Position numbers and translations under genes: made by a program
Notes under the pieces: model-generated
Told to the model about the DNA's origin: nothing
The model's database searches: none
The model's input: the letters and a program-made list of their open reading frames with translations, nothing else
NCBI GenBank assembly: GCA_026874595.1
Contig: CM049312.1
Coordinates: 71,022,929 to 71,086,928, forward strand
From: Sipunculus nudus
Taxonomy: Eukaryota; Annelida; Sipuncula; Golfingiida; Sipunculidae
Reading direction: 5' to 3'
DNA length: 64,000 nt
Shown here: one piece after another, positions 47,097 to 58,450 of the stretch
Layout of the letters: each line of letters begins with the position of its first letter
Numbering within the stretch: position 1 is the stretch's first letter

Positions 47097-50000
47097 TTAC
47101 GGGTAGTACTCCCACACATCTGCAATTTCGTCATCATTATCTTTACCCTCATCATCATCTTCAGGACTGAAATTGATAAAGGAGCCCATGAAATGTGTAA
47201 GAAAATATTCTTTTTCAATTTATGAACTTTGAACGATTTAGGAATGAAACGTATCATTATTAAGTATTAAAACGTCCTTACTCATTATTGTTATTTCCGC
47301 ATAAGCCAACCATTTCTCTGTCGAAACTGTGGGCAACGCAGATGTATACGCAAGAATGACAGTCCCAGGACACTTCGAAGTAAACCGCCTTGATTTTAAA
47401 GATCATCCATGTGTGTGGTGGTATATCAAAGTCATAGATAAGCACATCTGGATTTGAAAAGGGTATGGGCTGGAAGTTTCCATCAGGGTCCTTCACGCAT
47501 ACAACAAAAGACATAGCCGAATTGATATGTCCATTCATTTCGTCAACTGTTTTTTTTTTTTAATTAAATTTCTAAAAAGGTTCAACAGTAAGCTTATTGC
47601 TTTTAATATTATATGAAGGGTTATAACAATTTTAAATTTGACAAACTACGCAATTCATCCATGGATCGCTAGCACCTCACATCACATTCATTTAGCTTTA
47701 ACAGTTAATACAGCCGATTGATAATGAACCCTATGTGATTACTCTCTATGTTCCATTTATCACCATTTCCGACAGACTGTCAGAAGAGTTTTGCTGCTTC
47801 AGTTTAGGTAATAAGTCTTGTTATCGCCATTTGCACGAAGTATTATATATTTGATTTAAGTCTTGTTGATGAACCTACTGAGGTGCAAGCAGTGCAGACA
47901 TTGTGATGTTTAATAAACAATGTTTGATTGTTTGTACAATCCCTGTATATTGAAAAGGCGTATCACACTAGCGGAGCTATCAAAGTATGTTTACTAAGCC
48001 CGACTGTGGCGATTCAATGTTACATTTAGACATAACGATTTCCCCCAGACAAGATCAAATGATATTATATACATTTAGGGTACTATTATTGTCTGTTCTT
48101 TTGTGAGAATAAAAGTAGTTGACAGTTTTGTGCTCAATATTCGCTATATTATAAGTTTTGTTTAAGTTAAGAATAATTGTTTCATCTGGACAATGGAAAA
48201 TATGCTAATTACACACTTACCTTGAGGAAGCTTTCTGTACAGTTTTCCTTGAAAAATGAGTAGGTCACACCATTGTACACTATATCAACTCTCGCAACCA
48301 AGGATCGTTTGTTAAATCCAGTTGGTTTTGTTAATATGAAAACTTGCACAATTTTCAGGAGATCCGCAGTCGCATTATACTTACACGGGTACCGGACTCT
48401 AATTTTTCTCAGGTCATATGTCTGAACATCGGGGTCACGGCAAAAGCCGCAACATTTTTCTGCAAGTTGAGGACAGATTTTAATTTGAAGTAAGAACAAT
48501 GTGACAGTTCAAATAAAAAATACATAAAAGCAAGCACTGTAAAAGGGTACTTGCTTATATTAATCAACCTGATACCTGACAGGAAAATAGTATTGATGGT
48601 TAACATATATTGCTGTGCACTATTATGTTATTACATAGGTGCACGTATAAGCAAAATGTATACTATAAAAACAATTAAATAATAGCCAGAAAGATAATAT
48701 TTCATTTAAACGATTATGTGTAAAACCATGCAGGAAAGTCCTACAAATTTGGTATTAAATCTATGTTTGAAAAATGCTTTCATTAAATAAAAATTAATAT
48801 AGAATATTATATACTTATGAATGTGAATTAATAACAAACAAATATAAAAAGTAATAACACAATAATTGAATAAAATGGATATATTAGGTTGCAAATCTAC
48901 CAAAACAGCGTCACGTGAATTATCATATGTAAATTGGTTCAAATGTGTGTCGAAAATGCTTCCCTCTATTTTTCTTATGTATAAACATATATAAATTATT
49001 ATATACTGACATTGATGATTAATTAAATGAAGTAATACATCATTTATTACCAAATAACGGAACATATCACTTTTAACAGAAAGTTAGGTTGCAAAACTAA
49101 AAGAGCGTCCCGTAAAATATCAGGGTTGGTAGATATATGTATTTCACAATTTCTGGTGTAACTTAATTTCAATAGAATGTTTAATCATTGCACAAGCTGG
49201 CGAACAGAATCAACTTCAACATTTCTAGATTGGTTTACAAACTTTTCATAAAAATGTCAACCCATTCCACAATTGAAACTTGGACGCGGTACAGAGAATG
49301 TCGTTGGTTAAATGTTAATGCTATTTTGTCTTCAACTTAAATGTGTAGCCATGGGATTTTAGACCAACTGCTCACCAATTTTACAGAACAAAGAACCACT
49401 CTGTGATATCAATTGTAATATCAATTCAGGATAAAAAAGGATGCACTAGTTTTTAATAAAGTTTGAATTAGGAAGCGGTCATACCTTATGAATGACACAA
49501 ACGAATGAAGGGACCTACTTAAGAGTACGTTACGGGTTATATATTGAAACGATAGGCTGAAAAACCGACAGAAATAAAGTTTTACGTGAAAAAAAAACAG
49601 AAGCACTAAAGTTGATGGCAAAAGACCCTTAAAAGCTAAACATGTTAGAATCAAACCAGCCGAATGACAAATGAAAAAGGGGAAAGGTACATTAACAAGT
49701 GACCAATGGATCATGATGCTCATCTGACTTTGAAAAATTTGCAAATTAAAATTTATGACTCCATAACCAAGGGCCAGCCTTATTCCACAGTACACAAAAA
49801 AAAAATAATAAAGAAATTCGTAAAATAAAGAAAACGTAGATGGCACCACCAGTCTTTCATAACTGAAGGGCTACCCATGATAAATTAGCTTGCCGAATTT
49901 CAAAAAGATCTATACAATCATAACTGAGATATTTTGTGTAAAGCATGACTTTCATACATCAACAGCTAAAATGTTAACATTTTTCAATTGTGTCAGCAAC

Positions 50001-51489
50001 AGTTCTGAAGAACAGGCTTGGACAAGCTTGTTCATTTTGTGCATGGTAACAATTTTATGTGCGCAGTTTATAAACATTTTTTTAGATTTTAGGGTTGGGT
50101 GCAAAATTTTTGTCTTCCTGACGAGAACACTAACACAAGTCTGAAATTCTTGGTGCTAAAACACACATAAGCGACTGTAAGTCGCAAAATATAGGTCACA
50201 TGTAGTGACCTATTTTTAGAAATGCAAGGAGATTTAGAATAGGATATACCCCGATGTCAAGTTAGATGTTTCCAGGTCAAACGGGTAAGATTGATGCCTT
50301 GTTAAAGGACGGAGAGACGGACGACGGACAAAGGGTGATCACTATAGCTAAGATGACCTCCGGTCAGATTTTACACTATATATTTACAAATTTACCGTAG
50401 AACCTGGCGGGGAACTGCAGCTTGCTGTTTCATGCGAAGCCCAACATGATGTATTAATGTAGATTTATTACGTAATTACACGTGTGAATTGAAAGGAATA
50501 CATTTTTGCAGGTAATATATATAAAAAGCCAAAACGGCTACTAGCGTAAGTGGATTCAAGAATTCATAACGCTTATCCAAATAAAATTATTTGAAGTAGC
50601 ACGTTATAAATAAAATATATCTTCTGACCTTAACTAAATAAACATAAAACGATTCTTAATTTATATTAAAAAAACACAGGGTTGGTAACACTTGATCGTG
50701 TGTGCCTTATGGAATTCCTCCTTTCTAAATTGTACTGGATCGGATTCGAAGTGAAAAGGAGAAGGGAATGTACAAGTATATCTCATATGTATAAAGTGAA
50801 TGTTTTCGTTTCTTAAATATACATACATGTGTTTGTGTGTCTTTGTGTGGGTAAGTGTATGTGTATGCGTGTCGGATATGCAGAACGTTTATATGTATTA
50901 GTACTGACTGTATTTCCAAAATCTAGACATGTTTTGATTCATTACGGCAGGTCCATTGTCCACGTCATCTTGTTCTTCAAACACTTCCCGTTTGCCTGGA
51001 AAAAGTAAAACAATGTCCTGATAAAAGTTGAATATTAGACCTTTTCCACCACATTAGTGATATCTGTGACGACGATTGACATTAACATTTCGGGTATATC
51101 AACCGGTATACCGGTATATCAACGAAAAAGAGATTATATGTAAAATGAGGTGAGTAAAAGAATCCTGTCTTCTCAATAGAGGTGGGGGTCATGAATGTGT
51201 CTGTATCACCCTAACAAAACCCGCAATGCTGGCGCAAAAGACCCGTACGAAATTTACCTTTTCGCATACACATTATAGGTCTTTTTGCATACATATTTTA
51301 TCAGTAACAAATAATACATTTCTTCGAGAATTGACACATATTATTTTAGCAAGTCGCAAGCCTTTACCTAGATAGAAAATACACATATATGCACACTTTG
51401 TGCATAAGGCTCGAAGATTATATATTTCCAATTGATTTAGAAGAATATGCAGTATGTATATATATATATATATATATATATAAATATAT

Positions 51490-51551
<62 letters not shown>

Positions 51552-52182
51552 CAAGAAACATTATGGGCAAAATTTGACGTGTTACCTCAATCTTGACTGT
51601 TACGTCTGGTTCATCTCTAACGTGGCTCAGCATGACTTGATGTTACATAGGCAATGTAATATAAACATATACATAGTGACATTAACATAGAAACATAGAA
51701 ACATAGAAAAAAGTAACATAAACAGTGAAACATAAACATAGTGACATAAACGTAGAAACATAGAATGAGTAACATAAAACAGAGAAACATAAACATAGTG
51801 ACATAAAAATAGTAACATAGACAAAGTAACATAAACAGATCAATATAAACTTAGTGACATAAACATGGTAACACTGACATAGTAACATAAACATATTAAC
51901 ATAAACATTGTGAAATAAACATAAAGACAGACATTGTAAGATAAAAAGTTTAACATAAACAGAGTGATATAAATATGGCAACATAGACCTTATAATAAAA
52001 ACATAGTATTAAAAACATAGTGACAGAAACATGGTAACGTATACATAGTAACATAAACAGGGTAACATAAACATAGTGAGACAAATATGGTTACATGCAC
52101 ATCAGATAAACATACCCAGATCAATGATGGCAGCCCTCGCAAATGCCAGAGCGGAAAGAAACACAACACTTTTGGGAAACAT
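47097..52182 (-). CDS. Gene B: small secreted single VWD-like domain protein (5 coding exons)
   Basis: Hand-built model, minus strand: coding exons 52182-52116, 50995-50909, 48459-48221, 47490-47282 and 47166-47097 (stop TAA 47099-47097). Total 672 nt, 223 aa. ATG lies 8 nt after an acceptor (ctctgatacag), exactly as in gene A. Exon 1: signal peptide MFPKSVVFLSALAFARAA. Exon 2: KREVFEEQDDVDNG...FWKY, an acidic segment with Lys-Arg. Exon 3: CCGFCRDPDVQTYD, which matches the GDPHxxTFD start of von Willebrand type D domains, then CKYNAT (N-glycosylation) and VARVDIVYNGVTY. Exon 4: QPIPF, FKIKAVYFEVSWDC and REMVGLCGNNNN, the domain end. Exon 5: acidic PEDDDEGKDNDDE and the end WEYYP. Coding exons 1 and 2 have the same lengths as in gene A and phases agree throughout. 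The exon 4 acceptor (gcgtgaag) was chosen by phase over a nearby 'acag' at 47,547 that would break the frame. Function unknown; presumed extracellular. Confidence 0.75.
47549..48220. other. Intron 4 of gene B (upper part)
   Basis: 672 bp between the strong donor of exon 3 (aag|GTAAGT) and the A-run before 'cagttgacg'. No extra exon is recognisable. If exon 4 really starts at 47,547, a small missing exon would have to lie here to restore the frame. Confidence 0.4.
48460..50908. repeat. Intron 3 of gene B with a dispersed mollusc-type repeat (about 49,400-50,370)
   Basis: From about 49,400 the sequence has 'gaagcggtcataccttatgaatgac', then 'gtcacatgtagtgacct' (near-palindrome at 50,197-50,213), and ends with 'ggacggagagacggacgacggacaaagggtgatcactatagct', the reverse complement of the 'TTTGTCCG...CCGTCC' repeat. 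The 142-codon hydrophobic frame at 49,849-49,421 (minus) lies inside it and is not supported as a gene. At 48,706-49,065 there is a second AT-rich frame without support. Confidence 0.65.
51453..51550. repeat. (TA)n microsatellite, interrupted
   Basis: TA tract of nearly 100 bp with short AAATA interruptions, within intron 2 of gene B. Open frames of alternating Tyr/Ile on both strands are artefacts of it. Confidence 0.95.
51650..52098. repeat. Minisatellite, about 15-bp unit ACATAAACATAGTGA
   Basis: About 30 degenerate copies of acataaacatagtga/acataaacatagtaa in tandem. It ends 18 bp from the donor of the signal-peptide exon of gene B, so it lies at the very start of that intron. No such array is present in the same intron of gene A. 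Overlapping minus-strand frames (51,617-51,984) are products of the repeat. Confidence 0.9.
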
Positions 52183-52190
52183 GGTTGAAC

Positions 52191-54876
52191 CTGTATCAGA
52201 GTAAACCATTTATCACATTTTCAATTGTTTGTAAGCAATGCCCCCCCCCCCCCCCAGCCTTCACCCTACCTAAAAAAATAAATGAATAAAACATTTCCTC
52301 GTACATGTTGTAAAATATATGCATGAATTTGATGGGTTTTTTTTTGCCTGAAGTGTTTAACATAAATCAATTATAAACAAATGCAGGGTGTGCAGATAAT
52401 TCCAAATGATTGTTATTTTTTCAATTACCTATACCTTTTTTTAATAAAAGTGAAATGTTGCCAAAAAAGATCCTTGTTTAATAAGTTGACTTGCAGAATG
52501 TATGTCCTTCTTATTAATTGTTTAATTTTTCAAGTGCAGATTGCCTTTAATCTATTAAACGGTGTGGTATAAAGAGAACAATAGCACTATCAAAATATGA
52601 AAAAGAATGATAATCTCAGGCAGAGGGTATTTTTTCCTTTATTACCATAGGGTAATTGGCATATTACCGTTTGACTAATTCTAACTAATGACGTGTTAGT
52701 TTGTATACATTACTAATGTTCTATAGATATAAAAATTTTGGCAAATGGAACGATCATCATGCACACCGAACATCGTTCATTGGAAAAAAAAATATTTTAC
52801 ATCCAAATGAAGCAAATGTCGCTGCATTCAAAAGTTACCAATAACAAGTTCAGGTCTACCGGGTTGTCTTTAATTTTTTTAAATATTTGCTCACCTTTAT
52901 TGTTTTATCGTCTACTGAGCCCCTTAGCACATTGTATCTGAGCTTAAGCAGATTATGTCATTGGCAACGTACAGCAGGAACGGGTTAAGCAGTGTCGCAA
53001 TTATTGTTCCGACTTAAAGATATCTCTGTCCGTACACTGGGAAACACTCTCAACAAGTCCTGCTATGTTCAGTCCTTTGGTGTATTTACCCACTGTACCC
53101 GTCAGATCTAATGCAGGAATGACATGCATGTTATTACCCTATGCTTTATTACTTTATTTACAGTTATGACATTTACCCTTCCAAAGCTGTAACTACGACT
53201 GACAGTCTCCAACGACTGCGTCTGACAGGAGATCAGGTGATCATCCGCACCCTGGTTGCTATAATTACGTCATCTACAACAAGCTGACTGTAGCATAACC
53301 ACTGCTCGCACTTAACTAGATGTCGCCAATACACCAAAGACAATAAACAGAACCATGGCACATGCAGTTCCAATATGTAGATTTTAGGAAGATTACATAC
53401 AACCATCACATGATGAGGTAATATGCCTATATCCATTATTCACTTCCAACAGTGACCATGTCCCTGTTTTGATCATAACTTCATATTATTGTATACCATT
53501 GAAGTGCCATTATTCCTAAGGCCAGTAAACGGAGATACTTGTTTGTGTGAAAATTAATAACTGGCTCTCTTGAAATATGCTTTAAACATTTTGTCCGTTT
53601 TACGACGTCATATGCACGTCATGCAAAAAGTTCTACCGAGGCTTATATATTAACTTTTTTTATGGATATGACTGTCTCAATTTTGTACTGTCTTTTCTAC
53701 TTCTTAGTCTAAGAACATCTGTAGAGTATGGTTTTGGGCCACGTGACAGGGCGATAGGACCCGCTTTCTATCATGTTGGGTGTATATTGGTGTCACCCAG
53801 GTCCAGTGACCAGGCGTGTAATAACCCTCATTACTTAGTCAAAACACCGAGAAATCCCCAAGGACGAACTCGTTTTTGAGTGACATATGGCACGGCTATC
53901 CAATTGACCTATCCACCAGAGAGCAAATGCTCCGCCCTTTTAGCTTAATTATTATAATGAGCCCCCAAAATGATCCTACACAGGTCTTCCATGCCCATGA
54001 TAGCGAGAGCTGCTAACATCATAATAATGACGTCACAAAGGTCGATGATGTATGACGTCGCATTGACTGACGTCATCAACTGGTATTGCTGTCCACCATT
54101 GTTGAATATATCGCAGTCATTGTGAACTGTGTTGCAATATTTTGGATTATTTATCACATACGAATGACGTGCCGGGAAAGACATCATTATTTACTCGGTA
54201 GTCAGAGGAATGGCTCCTGCAACCTATATAGCCTAGAACTTTTTATATTGTCTCCATTGTATAAAAAAATTCCGAAAAACATGCCGACATGGGTGCTGGT
54301 ACAGACTACACGTGTTCTGTTTGACAGAGCTCTGTCAAATTATGTCAATTTTGTTTTTGTCGGATGATTTACGCTTCACAGTGTTCACGGTCACCTGATT
54401 GGTTGCTTGTTAGTCCGATCCTTATAATTATTCATTGAATGGATATGCGATTAAGGTCACATAAAGTTCATGGATAGGTCAATTTAGCCGTCAGAGTGCC
54501 CATCCTTGGTTTATGCTTGTGGTTAAAAACCTCGCCGCTCATCTGTTGACATTTGAACTCATGACGAGAGGTGGGGTAATCGTAATCAGTAACCGTCATA
54601 AAAAAAATGGATTACAATTTTAGACATCGTAATGGTAATCGATTATATTTATTTTTAAAGCAAAATAATTGAAATATAATGGTTTATAATGGTATGGATA
54701 TGTGATAACATGTTGTTGAATTTTCCAATTATAAACAGCTACAGTTAATGTTTCCTTTCAATCTTGTCTCTCAAGTTTACCCTTGATGCAAACCATCATT
54801 GAGTGAAGCTATAAAGAAGGTACATGTATAATCAAGAACCATAAACATTTCTAGACAAAAACATCTGAAGTCTTAC
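52191..54876 (-). other. Intron 1 of gene B
   Basis: A 2.7-kb intron from donor GTAAGA (54,876) to acceptor 52,191-52,192. It holds a C run at 52,241-52,256 and a repeat (R3) at about 53,740-53,890. Frames at 53,233-53,436 and 53,945-54,367 show no domain. Confidence 0.55.
53740..53890. repeat. Dispersed repeat R3 (pair of 6,150-6,330)
   Basis: Shared blocks: 'aggtccagtgacca' with 'aggcccggtgacca', 'gtaataaccctcatta' with 'ctaataaaccccgatt', 'tagtcaaaacaccgagaaatccc' with 'gtatcaccaaagaacctcaa', and 'gaactcgttt' with 'gcactcgttt'. Class unknown; possibly SINE-related. Confidence 0.5.
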
Positions 54877-54955
54877 CCGTAGTCTTCGGTTCCCTTGCCG
54901 AGTGGATACAGGATGCCGTATTGATTCTACTTTTATACATTTTGAAATGAGGTGT
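54877..54955 (-). promoter_or_regulatory. Core promoter and non-coding exon 1 of gene B
   Basis: TGTATAAAAG (54,939-54,930, minus strand) is followed by a short exon ending gactacgg|GTAAGA at 54,877. It is the clear counterpart of 29,011-29,085. The flanking element CGCCAC, about 20 bp upstream of the TATA box, is shared. The start near 54,905 is inferred from spacing. Confidence 0.7.
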
Positions 54956-56903
54956 GGCGGCCTCCACCACGCAGAGCCACGTGTTATTATTGTCCAGTTA
55001 ATTTTCTAAATTTTTGTTCAGACAAATAAAAATTTCATGGCAACATTATTTACTTTTACTTAAGTGTTTACCAAAACATGTTTCTCATATATTTCCTATG
55101 GATTGTTCGGGGGCGAGAACCCCTAAGCCAGGTGTTCTTGTAATTGCTATATATATTTCTGATAAGCTTTTTGCCCAAAGGGAATGATTTTATAGAAACA
55201 TTTCTATGTTATATTTTACCAAGCCGTGCCAGTCACGAAAACATGAACACAGGTTGTCGTACTGGCTAATAACTTCCTTTAACGTTTGAAACAAAAATAT
55301 TCCAAGGTAGTATAAAATTAAAATATGATAGTGTTTCCTGGAATATATCCCTCGTAGATTTCATATGGTGTGCTTAGAGGGTGTATATTCGAAAAGGCAG
55401 CTGTACAAAATGCCTATAAAATACTAAATTGTGTATCTTAAACAGAATAATAATATAGGGAGAACATTACCTTGACACATAGTGGTATTTGCGCATTTGC
55501 TTATTAACATTCAAAAGGAAGAATATTTGTATTCTTCTTACTGGTTTTTGAGCAAGAAAGTGGAGCATAAATAACATTTTATTACCTTATTTTACAGAAC
55601 AAACAAGAGACAAAAAAGCCATTTTATGGCAACATTATTAAAATTTACTTAAGTGTTTACCAAAACATTTTTCTCATACATTTCCTATTGAATGTTCTGG
55701 GGCGCCAACTCTCTAAGACAGGTGTTCTTGTAATTGCCAGATAGGAGTGAGTTTATAGAAACATTCCTATGAAACATTTTACTAAGGAGAGTCAGTCACG
55801 GAAACAAGAAAGCAGGTGTTTGTACTGGCTAATAAATTCCTATAACATTTGAAACAAAAACATTCCAAGGAAATATACACTTAAAATATGGTAGTGTTTA
55901 CCGAAATATATCCCTCGTAGATTCCGTAGGGTTGTTTTGAGGGTATATATTGGAAAAGGCAGCTGTACCAAATGTCTATATGAATAATGAATTGTGTATC
56001 TTAAACATAATAATTATATAGGGAAAACATTTTCTTGATACATGGTGGTATATGCGCATTGGCTGATTGACATTCAATAGACAGAAGAATGTTCTTTTTA
56101 CTGGTTTTTAAGCGAGAAAGTGGAGCATAGATTATATTTTATGACGTTAGTTTCCTAAACAAAGAAGAGACAAAAGGTCATTGGCATCATAACCAAGAAC
56201 GACGGCCTATGAATGTATATATTTCTCATGATTAATCAGGTCAAATGGAAATAAAGATATTCCATCTGTAGTTATGCTTACTAATGGGAAAGTTGAATAT
56301 TCGAAACAGTGTTTACAGTAGCCTGTTTGAAGTGTTCAGTCTAGCACTATATTTTAAATGAATAATCAATTAGACATTTGATGCACAGGTGCAGCCAGAG
56401 AAGCACATAATCGAACAAATATCAAGAGCATACCGTTTAACGACATACCAGTAACTGATCGCAATATTTTCAAAATTGTAAACACCATTGATGTCTTAGG
56501 TTGTTTAAATATTCGAGTATTTTATTCTCTTGTTTCTTGAAGTCCACAAGCCTTACCTATAAGCTGTATTTTCTTAATAAAATCAATAATGTATGTATTT
56601 CTATGAATTTGTTTGTACACTTTAAATTACAAACATTAATATATTAGTGACATTTTCAAGGAACTAAAATGCATCGTGGGATGAATCATACAGTTTGTCA
56701 TAATTTGTCATTTTATTTTAATTCGAATCAGCTGTCGTTGTCGAAATCAAACTTTCAGATCACGTGATCTCTGCGGTTTTAGTGAGAGACGAACTAAATG
56801 GAGGCGTGCTGTTACCAGGAAGATCGTGTTGATTCCAGGTGATGTTGACTGCAATAAGAACACTCAAGAGCCCCCTTTCCAGTGTGTGTAAAACACAGTA
56901 GAG

Positions 56904-56927
56904 ATGACAACACAGTGCAAGATGAAG
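56904..56927 (+). other. Conserved ATG-plus-donor block (possible first exon, copy 2)
   Basis: Counterpart of 33,045-33,068: ATG ACA, then TGC AAG ATG AAG before GTATCG. Same length and frame. No second exon could be assigned at this copy. Confidence 0.2.
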
Positions 56928-57404
56928 GTATCGTAATCTTATTCTTGTCATTTGTTCAAGCTTATTTTGATTATCTGTATTCTTCATCTTTTAACCAGAG
57001 TACCTGTAAACTTTTCACTTTATCCTAATTGATTTTTCTGTTTTATTAAATTGCTTAATTCATGATTTCTACTACTCAGGGTTCCCAAAGGAATTTTTAA
57101 GTTTATCATAAGAATTTATAGGTGCATATGTTATTTAGTCGTTTTGGTGGCACGTTATAAAGGTGTCTATGCTGAGGTACATGCTTGTGTGTTTGTGTCT
57201 GTGTGTACGTGGGTGTGTGTACAAAGAAAAAAAATGATATCCAAAAAGTATGATGGCATTGATCTAACTGGAACTAAAAAAAAAATAAAGAAAGATCCAT
57301 CAAGGGAAAGCATAGAAATTATTGGTCATAGCCATAGTTTGTATTTCTAAAACTGTATCTTTGATCATTATAAATATAGACAAAGCTCTCTCTTTCTCTC
57401 TCTT

Positions 57405-57406
<2 letters not shown>

Positions 57407-57467
<61 letters not shown>

Positions 57468-57482
57468 ATATATTTATTTATT
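57407..57482. repeat. (TA)n microsatellite
   Basis: TA tract with short TATTTA interruptions, colinear with 34,829-34,875. Confidence 0.95.
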
Positions 57483-57977
57483 TATATTCCTATTCCCACT
57501 GCTATATATATCGTAATTTGTATAAGAAAAATTAATATAACAACAGGTTAACTTTTTCGTGTAAAAATGAAAATATTGATTATGTGTGGCCCCTTCGGAA
57601 ATAATTTGAAGTAATGAGGTCTCGAGAGATTGACCACATAAACTTATCTCGTTACCGTAATCCGAAAAAAAAATAATTATGGTTGTTTATACTTTATACA
57701 CATTGGTAGGCCGAAAAAAAGTTGAGTTTGTCCAAGTAACAAAATATTCTTTATATTCAATAAGTATTCATTTTCTGTGAAAATAATGAATAAATATTTT
57801 CTTTAATTATTATGCTGTTTGATATTTTGCGATCCGTTAAGACCGGCGTTTCTTTCACTTTTGTTTCTGCTTAGCCCCGCTAACATTGGTCAAGAATGAC
57901 CACACATCGAGAACTGCATATTGGGTCGAATAGTCATGGCTTGGATCAGATTGAAAAATTGAGGAATCGGTACTTTT

Positions 57978-58012
57978 GGGGGTGGGGGTGGGGGTGGGGT
58001 GGGGGGTGTGGG
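57978..58012 (+). repeat. G-tract with quadruplex-forming pattern
   Basis: Five runs of four or more G, separated by single T (gggggtgggggtgggggtgg and onward). The colinear place in copy 1 (35,664-35,685) is also a long G run. It meets the usual G-quadruplex pattern; any role is speculative. Confidence 0.7.
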
Positions 58013-58450
58013 CCTTGAACTGAGGCTTAGAGATCTAGAAATAATTTAATAACAATAATAATATTTATAATTAAAGAAATAATGTTTATAATAAACTCAT
58101 TGCCATTCAGTTTGTGAAGATTTACTAATCATTATGTTTAACTTGAATTATTATCACATTGGTTTACATAACATATGTCCATAAATGTCCCCCCTCTCCA
58201 CATGAATAGATATTCTGGGAAAGTAAATCGTTATTATTCATATTGAATAAAACCACACTTAAACAATCACTTAGAATAACAAGACTCAAACTACCATAAG
58301 CAGAGTTAATTTTAAACATGTGTTTCTATGATTGTCATGCTAGCACACATACATGTGCATACCTGTGTCTGTGTATAAATATATATAGGCCTGTTCTTAG
58401 ACAAGTTTGTAAGGACAAAGCACATGTAAATGTGTTAGACTGAAGCCGAC

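Larger units (their letters stand above)
55036..58450. repeat. Segmental duplication, upstream module, copy 2
   Basis: Colinear with 31,846-36,480 (see there). It begins only about 100 bp upstream of the TATA box of gene B. Its first part is itself duplicated in tandem: 'ttacttaagtgtttaccaaaac' at about 55,056 recurs near 55,642, and the following blocks ('ccaagccgtgccagtcac', 'aggcagctgtac') recur with the same offset of about 585 bp. Confidence 0.75.

Noticed and set aside
49421-49849. 142-codon hydrophobic minus-strand frame
   Set aside because: Lies within a dispersed repeat in an intron of gene B; the hydrophobic character follows from A-rich plus-strand sequence.
51273-51633. Open frames of alternating Tyr/Ile on both strands (also at 13, 14,100, 22,159, 26,007, 34,755, 57,322 and 59,700)
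   Set aside because: They are translations of (TA)n microsatellites and have no coding value.
51617-51984. Repetitive frames rich in Tyr, Val, Met and Cys on the minus strand
   Set aside because: All are readings of the 15-bp minisatellite.
51650-52098. CRISPR-like array of short repeats
   Set aside because: Units are adjacent without unique spacers and lie in an intron of a eukaryotic gene.
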